A stretch of 64,000 bases of DNA from Paragonimus westermani (lineage: Eukaryota; Platyhelminthes; Trematoda; Plagiorchiida; Troglotrematidae): contig QNGE01000296.1 in the NCBI GenBank assembly GCA_008508345.1, forward strand, positions 178,701 through 242,700, given 5' to 3'. Below, piece by piece: positions 1-13,340 of the stretch; within the stretch, counting starts at the first letter, position 1, and each line of letters begins with the position of its first letter. Below the pieces are notes generated by a model. That model did not search any database and was not told the DNA's origin. It saw only the letters and a program-made list of their open reading frames with translations. The position numbers were made by a program, and so were the translations under genes.

Positions 1-1100
1 ATGAGTCAAGTTTAGCTGCCCTCTGCATTAGTCGCAATTGTACACATTTTCCCACACATCAGATTTTTGTGGTTAGGCTTTTTCGAAAATAGGACAACCT
101 TATGTATTTGTGTGTATGTGTTGGTTTAAAAGATAAACATACAGGATAATTCGATAAACAAACCATCCCCAGTTTGAGCATTCGTTATGCACACGCACGC
201 CCACACGCATACAGAAAAATGTTATTAACGTTTACCAAATTTCTGTGCACACAATCCACTTTTCAAATGTACACCGATGTTCACTCAATATTTACTTAAT
301 AAGCAAACGTTCCACTGGATAATGTGAATTGTTTTCCATCATTTTACAATTTGTTTGCCGATTACACGTTTAAATTGAGGGGGAAAAAGCCAAATGTATC
401 GGATTCCGTTCTCTCTGAAATTTAAGAACTTCGTATAAACGGTCATGACTGTTGGTGACTTATTTTATCCCACGGGAAGGTGTTCTTTGTGTACGGAAAC
501 CAAGTCTGATATTTCGAACTCGGTTACTCATATTAACCGAACAACAGTCGATGGAGGTGGGCATTAAAACCTAAACGATATTGAAGTGCATTTGCAGCCG
601 TTACGTTCAGATAAACAATCGGATGAAAAGCTTGAAATGTTGCAACTGGGCCCTACTGAACTGCATGCCACCTACTCCGCTTTGTTCCAGTGATCAACTT
701 TTTCGTTCAGGGTCAATAGTTACCTCATGAACGAAGAATTATACTGCTGATCTTGAGCTTAATCAGGTCAAATCAACAATATGTTTAACGCCTCTCTGGA
801 ATATTGGCCGGTTACTTGCACAAATAGGTGCAAATAGGTGGCCGGTTTAAACACAAGTTGGATTATGTTACAGGGCTCAAAATCGTTCACAGTGAGTAAG
901 AATGGTCAAGTTCGCTGTGTTGCCGACCAATTTCATACAGCCATCTTCCATACAAGCAGTATTGAATATTCCTTTATATGTACATGAGAAACAGCGATGT
1001 TGCAAATGTGAAAAACGACTCGCGCGTTCTTCTAAAGCGTGCGAGTATTCATTCACGTTGGCGTGCATTTGAATTGAGTAATTGATTTGTCAGATAGTAG
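1..1100. other. No recognised gene
   Basis: AT-rich sequence with short chance open frames only. A 10 bp unit (CAAATAGGTG) is directly duplicated at 821-840 and flanked on both sides by GGCCGGTT, a small local duplication. Nothing else stands out. Confidence 0.5.
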
Positions 1101-1159
1101 GTCCAGAAAACTGTATTTGTTACGGGCTACCGGCCAATCGTGTGCAGCACAAGATAATT

Positions 1160-1215
1160 TGATCGTTTTGGTACTGATATGTTCGCCACCGTTGTTGTTT
1201 CATGTTTCTCATTTT
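1160..1215 (+). repeat. Decayed scrap of the 28.3 kb PLE-tail repeat
   Basis: Bases near 1166-1190 match, with one mismatch over about 23 positions, the edge of the inverted-repeat arm at 28291-28339 and its flank (GGTAyTGATATGTTCGCC). The match fades downstream, where only an ACGTTTCAT-like remnant is left. I read it as a decayed scrap of the same dispersed element. The match is short, so chance is not excluded. Confidence 0.3.
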
Positions 1216-3480
1216 GGCTGCGTACGAATAAAATTTAATATCCCACAGTGACAGGATTGTTCCTCACTCAGATAGATCCTGGAGAATTAGGAGAACAACA
1301 TATTCAATGTGCAATCGATGTGCTAAGAAATGGAGATACTGAACCATCATTGATGTGAAAGCTTATAACACTGAAGCGAGTTTAATGTTAACAGTAAATT
1401 GGCCCAAGTGGATGCCGTTCAGTTCAGATTGTCGGTTGACAGGCCACAGTCTGTGTCCAAGCAGTTGGAGTTTGTGCGTCTGCCTACATAAATGGTCAGC
1501 ATGAAAGCATCCCTTAGTCATGGATTTGCACCATACACAGTTGTGAGGTGAAATAAGCGTGTGTCCAATCCTGGTTACTAACCTGACGGTAATATTCTGA
1601 AGACCTGTGGATCCGGGCAGAGTGGTCCACGAAATTACATTCCACAAAGATTTTGCATCTGTGGGGTCCACTGCGGAATTAACAGTGTTGAATGAAGTGG
1701 AAACATGAAAACAAATTTAGAAAACAGGGTTACTCGGTGTGTAAACTGTGCACATATCGTGGATTTGAATGACAACGTAGTCCACCCCTGGTTGATGGTT
1801 TGTTCAAGATTCCACCTAAGTGCTACGTAACAGTAAAGCATGTTCGTCACTGGAATTTTGCTTTTATCACAGTTTAAAAAACCGGGTAGGGGCAGTCAAA
1901 ATCAGGATATAGATAGACTAAATGTATTGATTCATTCCAAAAATACGAATGCTACATAAAGACAAATTTTCCTTAATATCCACAAAAGGAACAACACAGT
2001 GATTAAAAAACTCACTCAAGGCTTCCCAACAGACGTAAGATACTCCATCTATTTCTTGAATACTGTGAAAACATAAAGGTTATTGTTATAAGAAAAATAT
2101 TTGTAACTGAGCACTGAGATGCCAGCTAGCAAAAGCAAACCAGCTTTTGAAAGACATGTGAGCTCAGTTGGAGGAACATATACTGTTCATAGACATGCAG
2201 TTCCTATTATTACGTTAAAAGCAACTCAAATTCAAAATTTTCACATCTTGGTCTCATTCGAATCACCAGGCTTGGTACAATTATCGTTTTTAAAGATAAT
2301 CCATCTATGCTACAGATAAGTAGTTTGACCGGTTTGCCGATTTGAAGGGGATCCAGTAATGAAAAGTTTGAGAGTTTGTTAGATACAAATCTAATTAATA
2401 AACCTTACGGAGGCAGTCAATCCTTTGCATCAGTTGGTGGACTTCATGTGGGTGGAGGATGGAGTCCGAAAGGGAAACTTCTGAGCTTTCGTCGCGGTCT
2501 CGTCGATCAGCTGGCGAAAGGCTTGCTTCTTCCACAATTTGGCATCTTCCAAGTGAAATTTTGATTATCTGTGGGAGCACTAATGCTACCTCTGGTCGTC
2601 CCACACTCCTACAGCTTGTTTCTTCTAGTTGGATAGATTTCACCTCCACTCTCAGCCCTTTTGCTTTTCATAAGCTGTAATACCACGTATATCTCAATAC
2701 TTCTGTCACATTAAAAATGTTCCTTCAGCTGACGAGTTCTATTTGTAATGGATGTCGTCATTAGACAAAGAACCTCTGTTGGTGCCGAGGTGCTCTGAAT
2801 TCAATTTACATAGGAAACAACCATTCCATATGGTACGATCAGCCTAATTAATATGGAACACTAAAAACTCTTCAACAGTACTTAAAAATCGAATAAAAAT
2901 GTCCACCTTGTACAGTGTGTAATCAGTTAATGAATTAGAGCAAGGGTGTTTCTTATGCCGAAACAGTATGCAAGTAGACAATTCTACCATCACGACTTAT
3001 TTTCTGTTAGTCGAACCACACCGCAATAATTAATAATCAAAATTCTGCACACCTCCTCCATGTGTGCTCACAACCCTCACTAAGTGGCATTACTCCGCGG
3101 CTCTCCTTTGTACCTGGTGAGTTGTTTTGTGCGCCGCCATGAAGTCCTCCGTTTTCTGTTCACTTTTGTCCAAAATGGCATTTCCTTTAAATGTGCTGAC
3201 AGATGTCTTGTAAAATCGTGTAAACAAATCTTACCGAGGGTTAATTACCACATGCTTACAAACTAGGCAAAAAAGGGAAGAGTAACCCAAATATATTTGT
3301 ACGATGTGGCATGTAAAATTGCGATAAAACTTAATAACAAATGCACGTATACATAGAAAGTCTATACAAAATAATCGAAAATAATTCATCATAAAATCAA
3401 TACGTTTGATCTAATGTAGCGGATTAACCGCAGAATATCAAAGAGAGCAGTGAATTGGGCAGCATTGTTGATCGATAGCG
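1216..3480. other. No recognised gene
   Basis: Two overlapping minus-strand open frames (71 and 102 codons, between 1363 and 1850) are the longest here. They have no motif I recognise, and their overlap in different frames argues against one intact exon. The rest is unremarkable AT-rich DNA. Confidence 0.4.
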
Positions 3481-3489
3481 AATTTCACT

Positions 3490-4450
3490 TTGCTGGACAC
3501 ATCAAAACGCAGGGGTCTGATTCATTTTATCTCTCCCGATGTAAATCGGAAGGATGAACTAGTTATTTCGGTTAAATCATTGCTGATGTTCAACAATCTG
3601 TATACTGGTCGTCCTGCAAATGAGTATTCGGATACAAACTCCGGAAATATAAAACATCCTTCCCCAGCTACGAATTTGAACAGCGAAATCAGAAGACCGC
3701 CTTTGCAAGATGGTAATACCATTTCGTATGTTCTCGTCAGTTGCTGACACAACCGATTTTGGCTGAATTTTTCGTGTCTACGATTAAGCTCCGTCTCGCG
3801 AATACACCGCATCACATCCCGCTTTATCGACGATATGTCGACGACATAATATTATTCGCACAAGACAAAGAGACCATAGGAAAACTATTGCATTTATTAA
3901 ACTCCTCGCACCGAAATCTAACGTTATCGTCAGAGTTTGAAAAGGAAGACGTGCTCGCCTTTCTGGAATGACGGAATGACGGTACAGTGTGTCGATCGGT
4001 ACATCGTAAGTCTACCTGGGGAGGACAATATTTGAATTTCAACAGTTCCTCACCCATACAACACAAACGCTCGTTGGTTCGTTGTCTATTTCACAGAGCG
4101 CGAACTATCTGTACAGGTGACACACTGGATACCGAGCTGAAGTTTATTCGTGACACGTTGGTCTCCAACGGTTATCCACTGGGTTTCATTACCTTTCACA
4201 GTAAGCCGAAATTGATAAACCCACAAGAAACGTCTGTCCCGAAGAAACCGGTGTACATGCAGTTACCGTACAAAGGAGATAGTAATATGTCGTTTCTAAC
4301 GCGACAACTGATGCAGGCCATCCAAAGGACGTGCATTGCAGCTACACTGCGCTAACTCAGTCGCACCAAGTCACACACAGACCAGTTTCGTGTCATTACT
4401 ACCTCCTTGTTCCTTCCGGAGTGCTGCACCCGCACACGAATGAGTGGTGT
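3490..4450 (+). pseudogene. Penelope-like element RT fragment, decayed
   Basis: This is a broken copy of a PLE reverse transcriptase, the enzyme that copies element RNA into DNA. The frame from 3741 reads PILAEFF, then the catalytic RYVDD motif at 3831-3845, then a palm/thumb region. A second open stretch in the same frame (3987-4355) continues with an HRKSTW motif equivalent to the PLE VYRKPT motif. A TGA at 3969-3971 separates the two, next to a tandem 8 bp repeat (GGAATGAC at 3965-3972 and 3973-3980). The fingers domain and motif A are not readable; 3490-3740 may be their remains. After 4330 the reading seems to move to another frame (ALTQSHQVTHRPVS) before it is lost near 4450. No GIY-YIG domain follows. 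It is truncated at both ends and cannot be functional. Confidence 0.75.
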
Positions 4451-4985
4451 TCAGTGGAGACTGTGAATAAGAACCCAATGGATTTTAATCTACCACTACT
4501 GCTGCTACTATTCAGAACAATCACAGATAATTGTTCCCCCATGATTCTCCATTTGTTAGGTGTGGTTACCATTATATCATCTGCACCGTGAGCTGTAAAA
4601 CCTTTGTAATTGGTGACTGAACTGCGGCTTCATAGCGTGCAAAACTCAATCAGTAACACTATACTAACTGCCTATATATGAGTTTGATCACATGATGCGT
4701 ACAGATAACTGTGTTCATGGATAATAAGTCAACAGCAGTTGGTGAACTGTTGTACACGGAGTACCGCTTCAATTCATTTCACAACTGGGGTAATCTACTG
4801 GAAAAGACAATAGCAAAGCCAGAAAGTGGCATTTCATTTGATCACTGAAATCGTTGGTAAAAGTTACATATACAAAGATGAGAGTAAATGTAGAGCTGTT
4901 ACCCCTTACAGCAATAATGCGATTAACGTATCACGGGGTATAACATATAAAGGGAAATTGCAGTTAGCTGCTCCTTCTAACCAGC
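4451..4985. other. No recognised gene
   Basis: AT-rich spacer between the PLE fragment and the SINE. I see no motif or repeat that I can name. Confidence 0.45.
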
Positions 4986-5115
4986 AGTGAAATAGCGGGT
5001 AGCTGTTTCATCCTTGTTAGGTTTCATAAGCATAACCCACTCTGGGGATTCAAACACATGGCCACCAGATTGTAGTCCATTTAGTCATCCGCTAGATCAT
5101 AGGGTAGCGGTCACC
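4985..5115 (-). repeat. tRNA-derived SINE, minus strand
   Basis: On the minus strand a Pol III A-box-like element (TGATCTAGCGG, 5089-5103) precedes a B-box-like element (GTTTGAATCCCC, 5044-5055) with tRNA-like spacing. A non-tRNA body follows toward 4985, containing AAGGATGAAACAGCTACC. It resembles a SINE with a tRNA head of the type that begins with a TCTAG-containing D arm. It is not a working tRNA: the B box has a mismatch at its fourth base and no clean acceptor stem is apparent. Confidence 0.5.
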
Positions 5116-5130
5116 GGGATTGGAGGAAGA

Positions 5131-5198
5131 TATGTGTATGTATGTATTTATGTATGTATGTATGTATGAATGTATGTATGTATGTATGTATGTATATG
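5131..5198. repeat. (TATG)n microsatellite
   Basis: About 17 units of TATG with a few interruptions. An overlapping open frame rich in Met, Tyr, Cys and Val is a by-product of the repeat. Confidence 0.95.
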
Positions 5199-8100
5199 CA
5201 TCAGTGTCATACAGCTCTGTCAGAAAGTAGTATGGACAGCTTTTTGAGTGATCCGGAAGAGCGGCACTTCCTATCTAGACACAAGTATCACAACAAATAT
5301 GTATCACGGCATGTACTCAACCACACAAGTATTATACCAAATTACATTATTTACGTGTTTTGTCTGGTGAAATGCACAGAAAAAGAGATAGCAGTATGTA
5401 TGGCATTGCATAACAAAACTCCAGAAGTGAGCTAGATACTATAATAGATCTTATAAATTATTCACTGTATCTAACTGACCCTGACAACCGTTTCTTCTGG
5501 TCCCGAGACCCGTCGTCATGATACAGCTTCATCTTATAATAGTGACAAAACACTTCAGATATTTTCTAACGTTGCAAAAACCGTTTCATGAGTTCTCCGT
5601 TACGTCTGAACTTTGTTGCACCTTAACACGACACATTTAACGATGTTGGCATAAAGATGATTTCTTCAACTGGTTAGCAGCCGAGAAGGTGGCTGAAACA
5701 ACTTGAACACCACTCATGTCTGATAGGAAATTTCGCATTCGTACGCACTTTGCAACCAAAGCTTTTAGAAGAGGAGCACGAAGCACGAGTTTCAGGTTTG
5801 CTAAGGCTGGTCAGTATTGTACAACGCGACAATGCTGTGAATCGGACACAAACGGCAGATACAAAATCAATCGAAATTACTTCTCTTAAAACTTACGTGA
5901 AGCATGTCATAATATTGCTAGCATACAGCTTATGTCTCAGCAATACCTCATTTGAGTATTCTACCACAAGTCTTGCATGCTAGGTTTGCATGCTGGACTG
6001 TGAATATAGTTTGTAGACGGAATAATAGTTATATATTTGGGTTAAATCGAAAAATTCAGTCAAGCCACGTTATCTTTTTGGATTTACCGTGGACTCAGAC
6101 GTGACGTTTTAGATCTATGCTATCTAAATTATAAGTGTTGCTCGGTACTTCTCAATGTTGTGACACTCTCATTGAGACGTATCTTTTCTCTTTCTGTCAG
6201 CTAGTCTTAAGTTAACATTTCACACATATATAGATGACGTGATGAAGGTAACTTGTCGCGTTATCGAGATCGGCTTGGAGAAACCGTTCCAGAGTGTTAT
6301 CCAGATTGTGATATTTTGTCCCCTGGAAACCTGCGTTATCTTAAAAATGTCGTGTGTAGATCGGACTAGGCTTGATATCACACTAGAGTCAGACCAAACT
6401 GGTGGACGATAGTTAAGATGATAGCGTATCGTTCCTGGAGGAGGCCAACTGTCTGTGCTGAATCACTTCTTTGTGTTCTACGTACAAATGTACATAGTGC
6501 TGTATATCATTGGCTAGAACTGACCAAATCTTCCTGCTGTACGCTTGCCGCTGCAGTTTACGGCATTCTAAGAGACCGTTTGTATGTCTCTTGCAGTTAA
6601 TGGCTGGTCTTCATTCTCAACGGCCTTTTTATATAATACACCTCGTTAACACTGTGACTAATGACTAAGTGCGTGATGCACTGAAGTACTTACCACACAG
6701 TAATCCGCGATAAGTTTACTCAGCTGCCGTACTTCAGTTATAGGTGGTGGAAGCAACTAAGTATATGAATTTGCTAACCACTGCTTGAGGTGAGTCGGAA
6801 TTGTGTCACATGGATACTAAAAGAATAGGTGCATTAGTATATAAGACATAAATCCACAAAAAGCTCGAAATGATGTCCTTGATTTTGGATATCGTGTACA
6901 CACAATGTATAATGTGGTAATGCATCATCCCATTAAAACCAGGCGTATTCAAACACCCCCGGTTGCACCGGCCTCCGTAGAGTAGTCTGTTACAGCATTT
7001 CAAAGTATGAATCTATGAATGTATTTTTGTTATGGACATAACTATCCATGAAGGGTGACTGGTTTGATCGGTGTACTGAGACTTACATCACAACGTCCTT
7101 TGTTGTAATACATAAAGGCCTCCTCCATCAATGGGAGATATTTCGAAACTCACCGTTATTTGCCTTCCGGAGAATGTTTCACTATAGCGATGCAATCGCC
7201 ACGGCATGGAGTTCATCGTTTGATCACTGTTTACTGTGGTGATAAGGTCGTTTATGAAATTTTAATTAGGCAATTTTATCCCCGTAGATAATTTCGTTCG
7301 CCTGTTTGACGCTTCAGAACCACAACAGTCAGAAATGAAGTTTGCGTACATTGTCTTGCAGAACAAACACGCTGTGTTCGGTTTGCAACAGTTTCCCGAA
7401 GTTACTGTTCGTGGTGCTTTACAGTCTACAAATAATCAGCAAGCGACTCCCAGTTGTTGATGAGTTAACACTTGATCTTTCGATTAATAACAATGTTTTC
7501 CGATCGACGGTTTAGTCTTCCTCTCAATGGCACAGTTACCGATGATTTTCGGTCTAGTAAATGACCATCACCAAAGGTTGTATTTTTCCTATAAATCCAA
7601 AACAAAACCTAGAGCAAGCGATCGCTCATCCGTGAGATGAATTTATGTATCTGTTTGTTTTGAATGCATGTGATGTTCTGTTATATTAGCAAACTGTATT
7701 GATCCAATCCAGACAATGTTATCTTCTAAAGAAGTTCGTTTTCTCACTAATCAACTTGTACTATTTCCTGTTTCCAGCAATATTGCTTGAACGCTTTTTT
7801 TATTCGTTATCCTACTATATCAAGTCAAGTAGTTTCCCAACTTTTCAGTTACGGAATGGTTGTTATTCTACTCAACATTTTACACTAAAACAGAAAACCT
7901 ACTAACCTTATAAGTGTGGGTTTGTTTCGTCCGGCCTTCTGAATTCATAAGACAAACTAATTTCTTGTCCGATTTTTTTCACCTAAAAAATGACGAGAAT
8001 CTGGTTATAGACAGAACGGTATAGTCCGAATATTTTGTAGCACTAGAACGAATTTGTTTCAAAATCGAATGTAAAAAGTCTAAACCGATTACGTTATTCT

Positions 8101-8715
8101 CAAACCCCTTAATGTAGCGTTTTATAAAAGAAAAAACGGCTCCACCTGGACGTTTTTACTTGACGTTCAAGGTTGAAGTGCGACGTAAATCGTGTGCTTA
8201 GAACTACTGGTTATTGAAAGTGTGCTGATTAATTTTGCCGGAAATTTGGACGCAAACTGTTATGATGTGATATGCTGATGCTATATTTGTCTTCGATTGT
8301 GCGTTTTGCATATATGATTTCCTTGGATTCTAGCACATTACATTTTGTAATTTTTTTCGTTTCAAATCCATCATTGAATCCTCCTGTTCAAATGTATGTT
8401 GTCTCTTGACGTCTGCAATCCGACATCCGTCGAAACGGAAATGAAATGATTGTTACAACATCATACCCTGTGGATTAAGCGCAAAGTAGCAGTATGTTCA
8501 TGTCCCTTAGCGAGTGCATTGTGACCACATAGCCTTCTCTTATTGCTGGTAGCGACACTTACGTAAGCAGCTATAGTTAATTTTTACACTGCCCAATACG
8601 TACTGGTTGTAACGTCCTGATTTCAAGAATGAGCCCGAGGATGTTACTGAAGTGTCGTGTAATGCGGTATGCTGATGATACCATTGTCTCTCTTTGTGAA
8701 AGTTGTGTTCATGAA
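5199..8715. other. No recognised gene
   Basis: About 3.5 kb of AT-rich sequence. The longest open frames are under 80 codons and carry no motif I recognise. I see no tRNA-like boxes, long repeats or RT motifs. Confidence 0.4.
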
Positions 8716-8719
8716 TTAC

Positions 8720-8860
8720 TTGGCCTATTGTAGCGAGAAGGCGTCCAATAAAGCACAATCTTTATTGTCCAAATCGCTAGTCACATGCAACGCGCGCTCT
8801 CTCGTTTATGAGTCATAATTCCAACCCGCAGCACCCCCNAACTCGCACCCCCGACCTGGC
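8720..8860 (-). mobile_element. LTR fragment, minus-strand copy of the 61 kb LTR
   Basis: Read on the minus strand, 8725-8810 matches 61075-61149: a GCG-rich stretch, then AATAAAG...CTTTATT, then GGACGCC and CGCTACAATAG. Similarity ends abruptly at CTACAATAG in both copies, as expected at an LTR edge. In the other direction it fades within about 100 bases, so this is a truncated LTR. The only ambiguous base in the window (N, 8839) lies in its C-rich part. No internal coding region adjoins it. Confidence 0.6.
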
Positions 8861-11800
8861 AATCCACCACACTATGACCAATGCTCTTCTGACTGATATC
8901 ATTTCAGAGCGATTGTCAAACACTGCGATTCAAGAAAACCTTTTCTAATGTTTTCTACAAACCCAAAGTTCATTATGTTGTGATTAAATAACATGCTATA
9001 AATTTACCAAAACTCCCTACTTCATACTTTATATTTTAAATTTATTGAGTAGAGTTCAGCCATTGTCATTTTTACTGTCTAAGTTTGTGGAATGGAACAG
9101 TTAGCCCCGTAATCTTGAGGAACCCCCTGGGTACTGGGTATGGCAATTATAACGAGGGCTTGAGTTGTGAGCTATCACCTTACAGCAGTTACAAAATTCT
9201 TAGGCCTCCATTGTAAAGCAGCTCATCAGACGCAAAGGTGGATTGGTGAACAGTTTGTCACCGGAACAGTTACATGGCATTCTATGACATCACGGTTGTC
9301 AAGCGAACAAAACCAAGGACAACCTGTCATTTAGCTACGTCAAACGGTTTTGGACTGGACGACAATCAGTTGGCCAACTTGAACTTCGGAGTTACCAAGG
9401 CAGTAACGAGATGTCATGGTAACCGTGTGGCCTAGAGAAATGTTTTCTTAGCGTACACATGTGGACTGCATAACCGACCGCCTCCAATGTGGCTCGAATA
9501 CGAAATTTGACCTCTTTGAAGTGACAAACGGACAAGGTTCAAATGAGTGGGAAAGCAACTTCCATTAAAACCTTGTGGTGGGCCAGAATTGCACCCGAAA
9601 TTGACATCCACTCGCCCTTAGCCAGCCACATGTGACGGTGTTCACGTATGCTTCAGTAAAATGTAATGTGCACCAAAAGAGCACGGGGGAGTGCAAACAC
9701 CAGTGAGGTCACATATTTATTCTACGCAACTTTTGAATTGTACCCAGACTACCAGGTTGCGTCCGAACAAGATTCGCAGTAATGCAACACCCTAGGTCTT
9801 TTCAACCGCGTCACTAACTCTACGAGTCACCTGTTCATCCAAAGATAAACATTCGCGGTCGAACGTCAAATTAACCGGCGTTTGCGAACCGTTAACAAAA
9901 CGGGTATAAGAAAACAGTATGCGCTATGCTAATGCTCATCATTCAGTAATTCCTTGGTTACGCACAACTAGTTAAAAGTGAAGGAGGCTTCACAGCGTTT
10001 TGAATCTGTTGAAGAGAGTTTACCAAACGATTTAAATCAGAAAATTTATACTTTACAAGCTTCATATAATACGGTCATCTACTGATTTAAATCTTTTGAT
10101 ACAGGCTCTGTGAAAGGGTCAAAATGTTGCGAAATGGATAGTCGTTTGGTCTTAAGTGGTTGTGGCTTAACCAAGGAACTACTAAGTAACCACACAAACC
10201 AACTTCTTTTCTGCAAATGATAGTTTGACTCTCAGTACCGTTAGTTGCGTGTGCTTATCATCAAGGGTTCTTGGGTGTAGACGTTCTCTGCGAATGTCGG
10301 CCGTAAAAGTATCAGTATTGCTCCAGCGTTATCAGTACATATCTTCGGAGCTCTGCTTGCCAAACTACAAACAGGATTTCTTTTTTTCTCTAAAACTTGT
10401 GCGACTGAAAAGTGCGCATATTAGTCACTCCAAGTCCTCTTCCTGGACAAACTCTACTGGTTTTATGACTATCCAACCACTGCCACCATTCGTCACTTTT
10501 CGATGATGTACACAATATAAGTTTCATTGAAAACAATGAATTACTGGAGTTTTCTACCCTAACTACTGTGTAACCAGCAATGGTGCCGATAATAAAGTTT
10601 CGGATGAAACTCTTTTTCCCTGAGAGTGACAAAAATAACGGAAGATTTTTCTGTTAGTTTTAAATTGATAAGTTCTGTTTACTAACAGCAGAATCTTCTA
10701 TTGACACCAAATTAATCTGATTATAAACTGGTACGGCTTAATAAGTTTGAGCCTCAATGTGTTTGAAAGTCATTGTATTAACAATGGAGAGACCGTTTGT
10801 TTGAAATTCAATCAAGGATGAAGTTGATTAATTTAAAACCGATAAATACGAAAACATAAAAAGTGAGCTAACTTACAAACTGAGAATTTGTTTCATCACT
10901 GATGTGTTTCATCATGTTTTCATCACTGATGTGTCAGCTCAGGAAAATCTGTGTCACTGCGAATGCTGTGACCAAAGCTGCACGGAGGCGAGTGATAGTG
11001 ATAGAAAACCCTTACAATTTCTCGATAAAAGAGAACGGATGGGGACGTTTTTAAGGAATTTGTGTCACATAATCTAAAGTATGTTTACGAACATCAGCTA
11101 GTGAAAAAAATGTTTTACTAAGTTGCGTTCATCGTCACCGATTGAGCAAGCCTTTTAGTCTACACAGTGAAAGGTGTATGATTTCATTTAATTCAATTGA
11201 AGACAGGAGAAGTTACTTCAACCGGACTCGAACATGCAACCGAGCGTCGTTGCCACTAAACTTTCACTAGTTCTTGATGCAGAACAAGACTGCTGATACC
11301 CGCTGTCATTTCTACCTCGTTGCTGTTTCTTGCTGGTTTTCAAAACCAGTGGAAAACTCGTCAGGACAAGGCTGTTGGCCTCTCATTCGCGTCTGTTTGT
11401 TTTCACTTGCAGCGTTCAGTCGTTTTTCATTAGTCTAGGTGTAGAACCTACTGGCTGTAATTATCCACACACAAATTTGGTTTTTCTATTCTCACAACAG
11501 CTTCTTCTTCTGAATTCACATGTTCACCATTAACACGAACATCCGGAATCCATCATATGTTGATGCCGATAACTCACTGACATACAACTGTTGGATTGGA
11601 AAACTCATCGTTGGGACAAAAGGAAATAAAGCATCGAGCTGTTCACCAAGCTTTCAAGATTAAGTTGAAACATTCAACAACAATATGCTTGAAACTGGCA
11701 ATCAAACAACCGTGTTTTGGGCTGATATAAAAACTCATCTGAGAGATACCTTTCCTGCCACTTCCACTGTTCTGTCTAATCAAAGACTTTTGTTCGCCGT

Positions 11801-13340
11801 ATAACGCGATCAAAATACGACTTTGGCAGTTCAACATACTGAAATTGCCCGTAGTATGTTTCAACATTGTGCTGTCCGAAACAAAATGTTGGACATGGGA
11901 TGCTGGTGTATACATCGTCGTACAGTATCTAATCATTTCCGCTAAGTTCAGTCATTCCTGATCACAATCTGATATTACACTCGGTTCCCAAATATCACAT
12001 CACAATGTGTTCGTAGGTATGCAAAATGCAGGTTCCTGTACTAACAGGATAATGCCAGGTTGCCCAGACTACAACGAGGTTTGCCAAAACAACCGGAAAA
12101 AGACCAGCAACTGCGTAACTGCAGGTCCAGTGTTGCTAACACTTAGCAACTGTGAACTCAGTGACAGGCTAAACAACAAGATAAATTTATAACTCACTAA
12201 CTTCCTACCGATTATTCAGCTAAATTGGTATACAACGGATGAATTTCCACTTAAAACTGCAAAACACAAGGGGCATCATTGTACGGTCTTCCACAAAGAA
12301 TTTGAGTAACGCGTAGCGATACACCAACGATCCCAACTAATCCAAACAAGAACGGATCACACAGCCACGGTAATACTGAACAAAATTTCAAAGTGACTAC
12401 GCATACAACTTCAGCCGTTTCGATCGACCGATCATTTCCTTGAAGTGGTTTGGAATTTATCGCCGAGCAGGATAGAGATGAATTATAGTCACTTAGCATA
12501 ATATTCATACTCAACAGAGTTTTCCCGAGCAATCAAGAATTTGATAAACAGCGCGGACTAGCCGAGCTCCAAAAGCAGGTTGTACATACCACTCAAACAA
12601 ATGACAAAAACAAGCAACTCGCTATTCACACAACTATCAGGTTGATTCAACAAAACAGAACATCTGGGTCAAGGTCCAGCTAACGGTCGTAAACAGAAGA
12701 GAGAGAACATACAAGGGTAAACACTTGTGAGGCATGGGTTTCGGTGGGATTTTCCCACGACTGAACTTCAGAGGTCTATGCAAGTATATCGGTTCACAGT
12801 TGATGAGATTGTTCAAGCTTAACTTAACACAAAATCTGTGACAATCCATTCGAAAATTTCGCTTTGCTGAAGACAGAGAAAAGTGAACCAGAAACCGCTC
12901 TGCAATAAAAAAAGACAGTAGGTTACATTAAATTGACCGGTTCGAAACAGCAGAATCACCCACGCACTTTGGTGAGAGAATTGTGAAAATCAACAAATAA
13001 TCGAAAGATGACTGCAGAAAATCTCCTAATGAGGGCTTTTTTTCTGTATAGACACAATATTGCTGAATGTCCTAATAGTGGAGGCTTATTGAATACACGC
13101 TTGTTACTGGTCGAATAAAAACACATAAATTGCAGGGATGAAACTGACTGTTAAGCAGCGTGCTTTTCAGCTATATGTAAATAACTGATGTAACGACTGC
13201 TACTCGTTGGAAAAAAGGAAACAGGTGAGGATTGCTATGGGTGGCCGGACTAACACATGGCTGTAGACAATGTGGATAACTATGAACAATCATGGGGCCC
13301 ACTCACAGCATAAAGTGATATCCGAGTTGACGGAAGTACT
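8861..13340. other. No recognised gene
   Basis: Mostly AT-rich spacer. A 17 bp unit (TTTCATCACTGATGTGT) occurs twice in direct orientation, at 10891-10907 and 10918-10934. Open frames stay below 100 codons and show no recognisable domain. Confidence 0.4.

Noticed and set aside
5142..5435. 97-codon open frame rich in Met-Tyr-Cys-Val
   Set aside because: Its first part is a translation of the TATG microsatellite, and the remainder has no recognisable motif.
9180..9640. Less AT-rich stretch as a decayed retroelement coding region
   Set aside because: Frames checked by eye gave frequent stops and no RT, integrase or nuclease motif.
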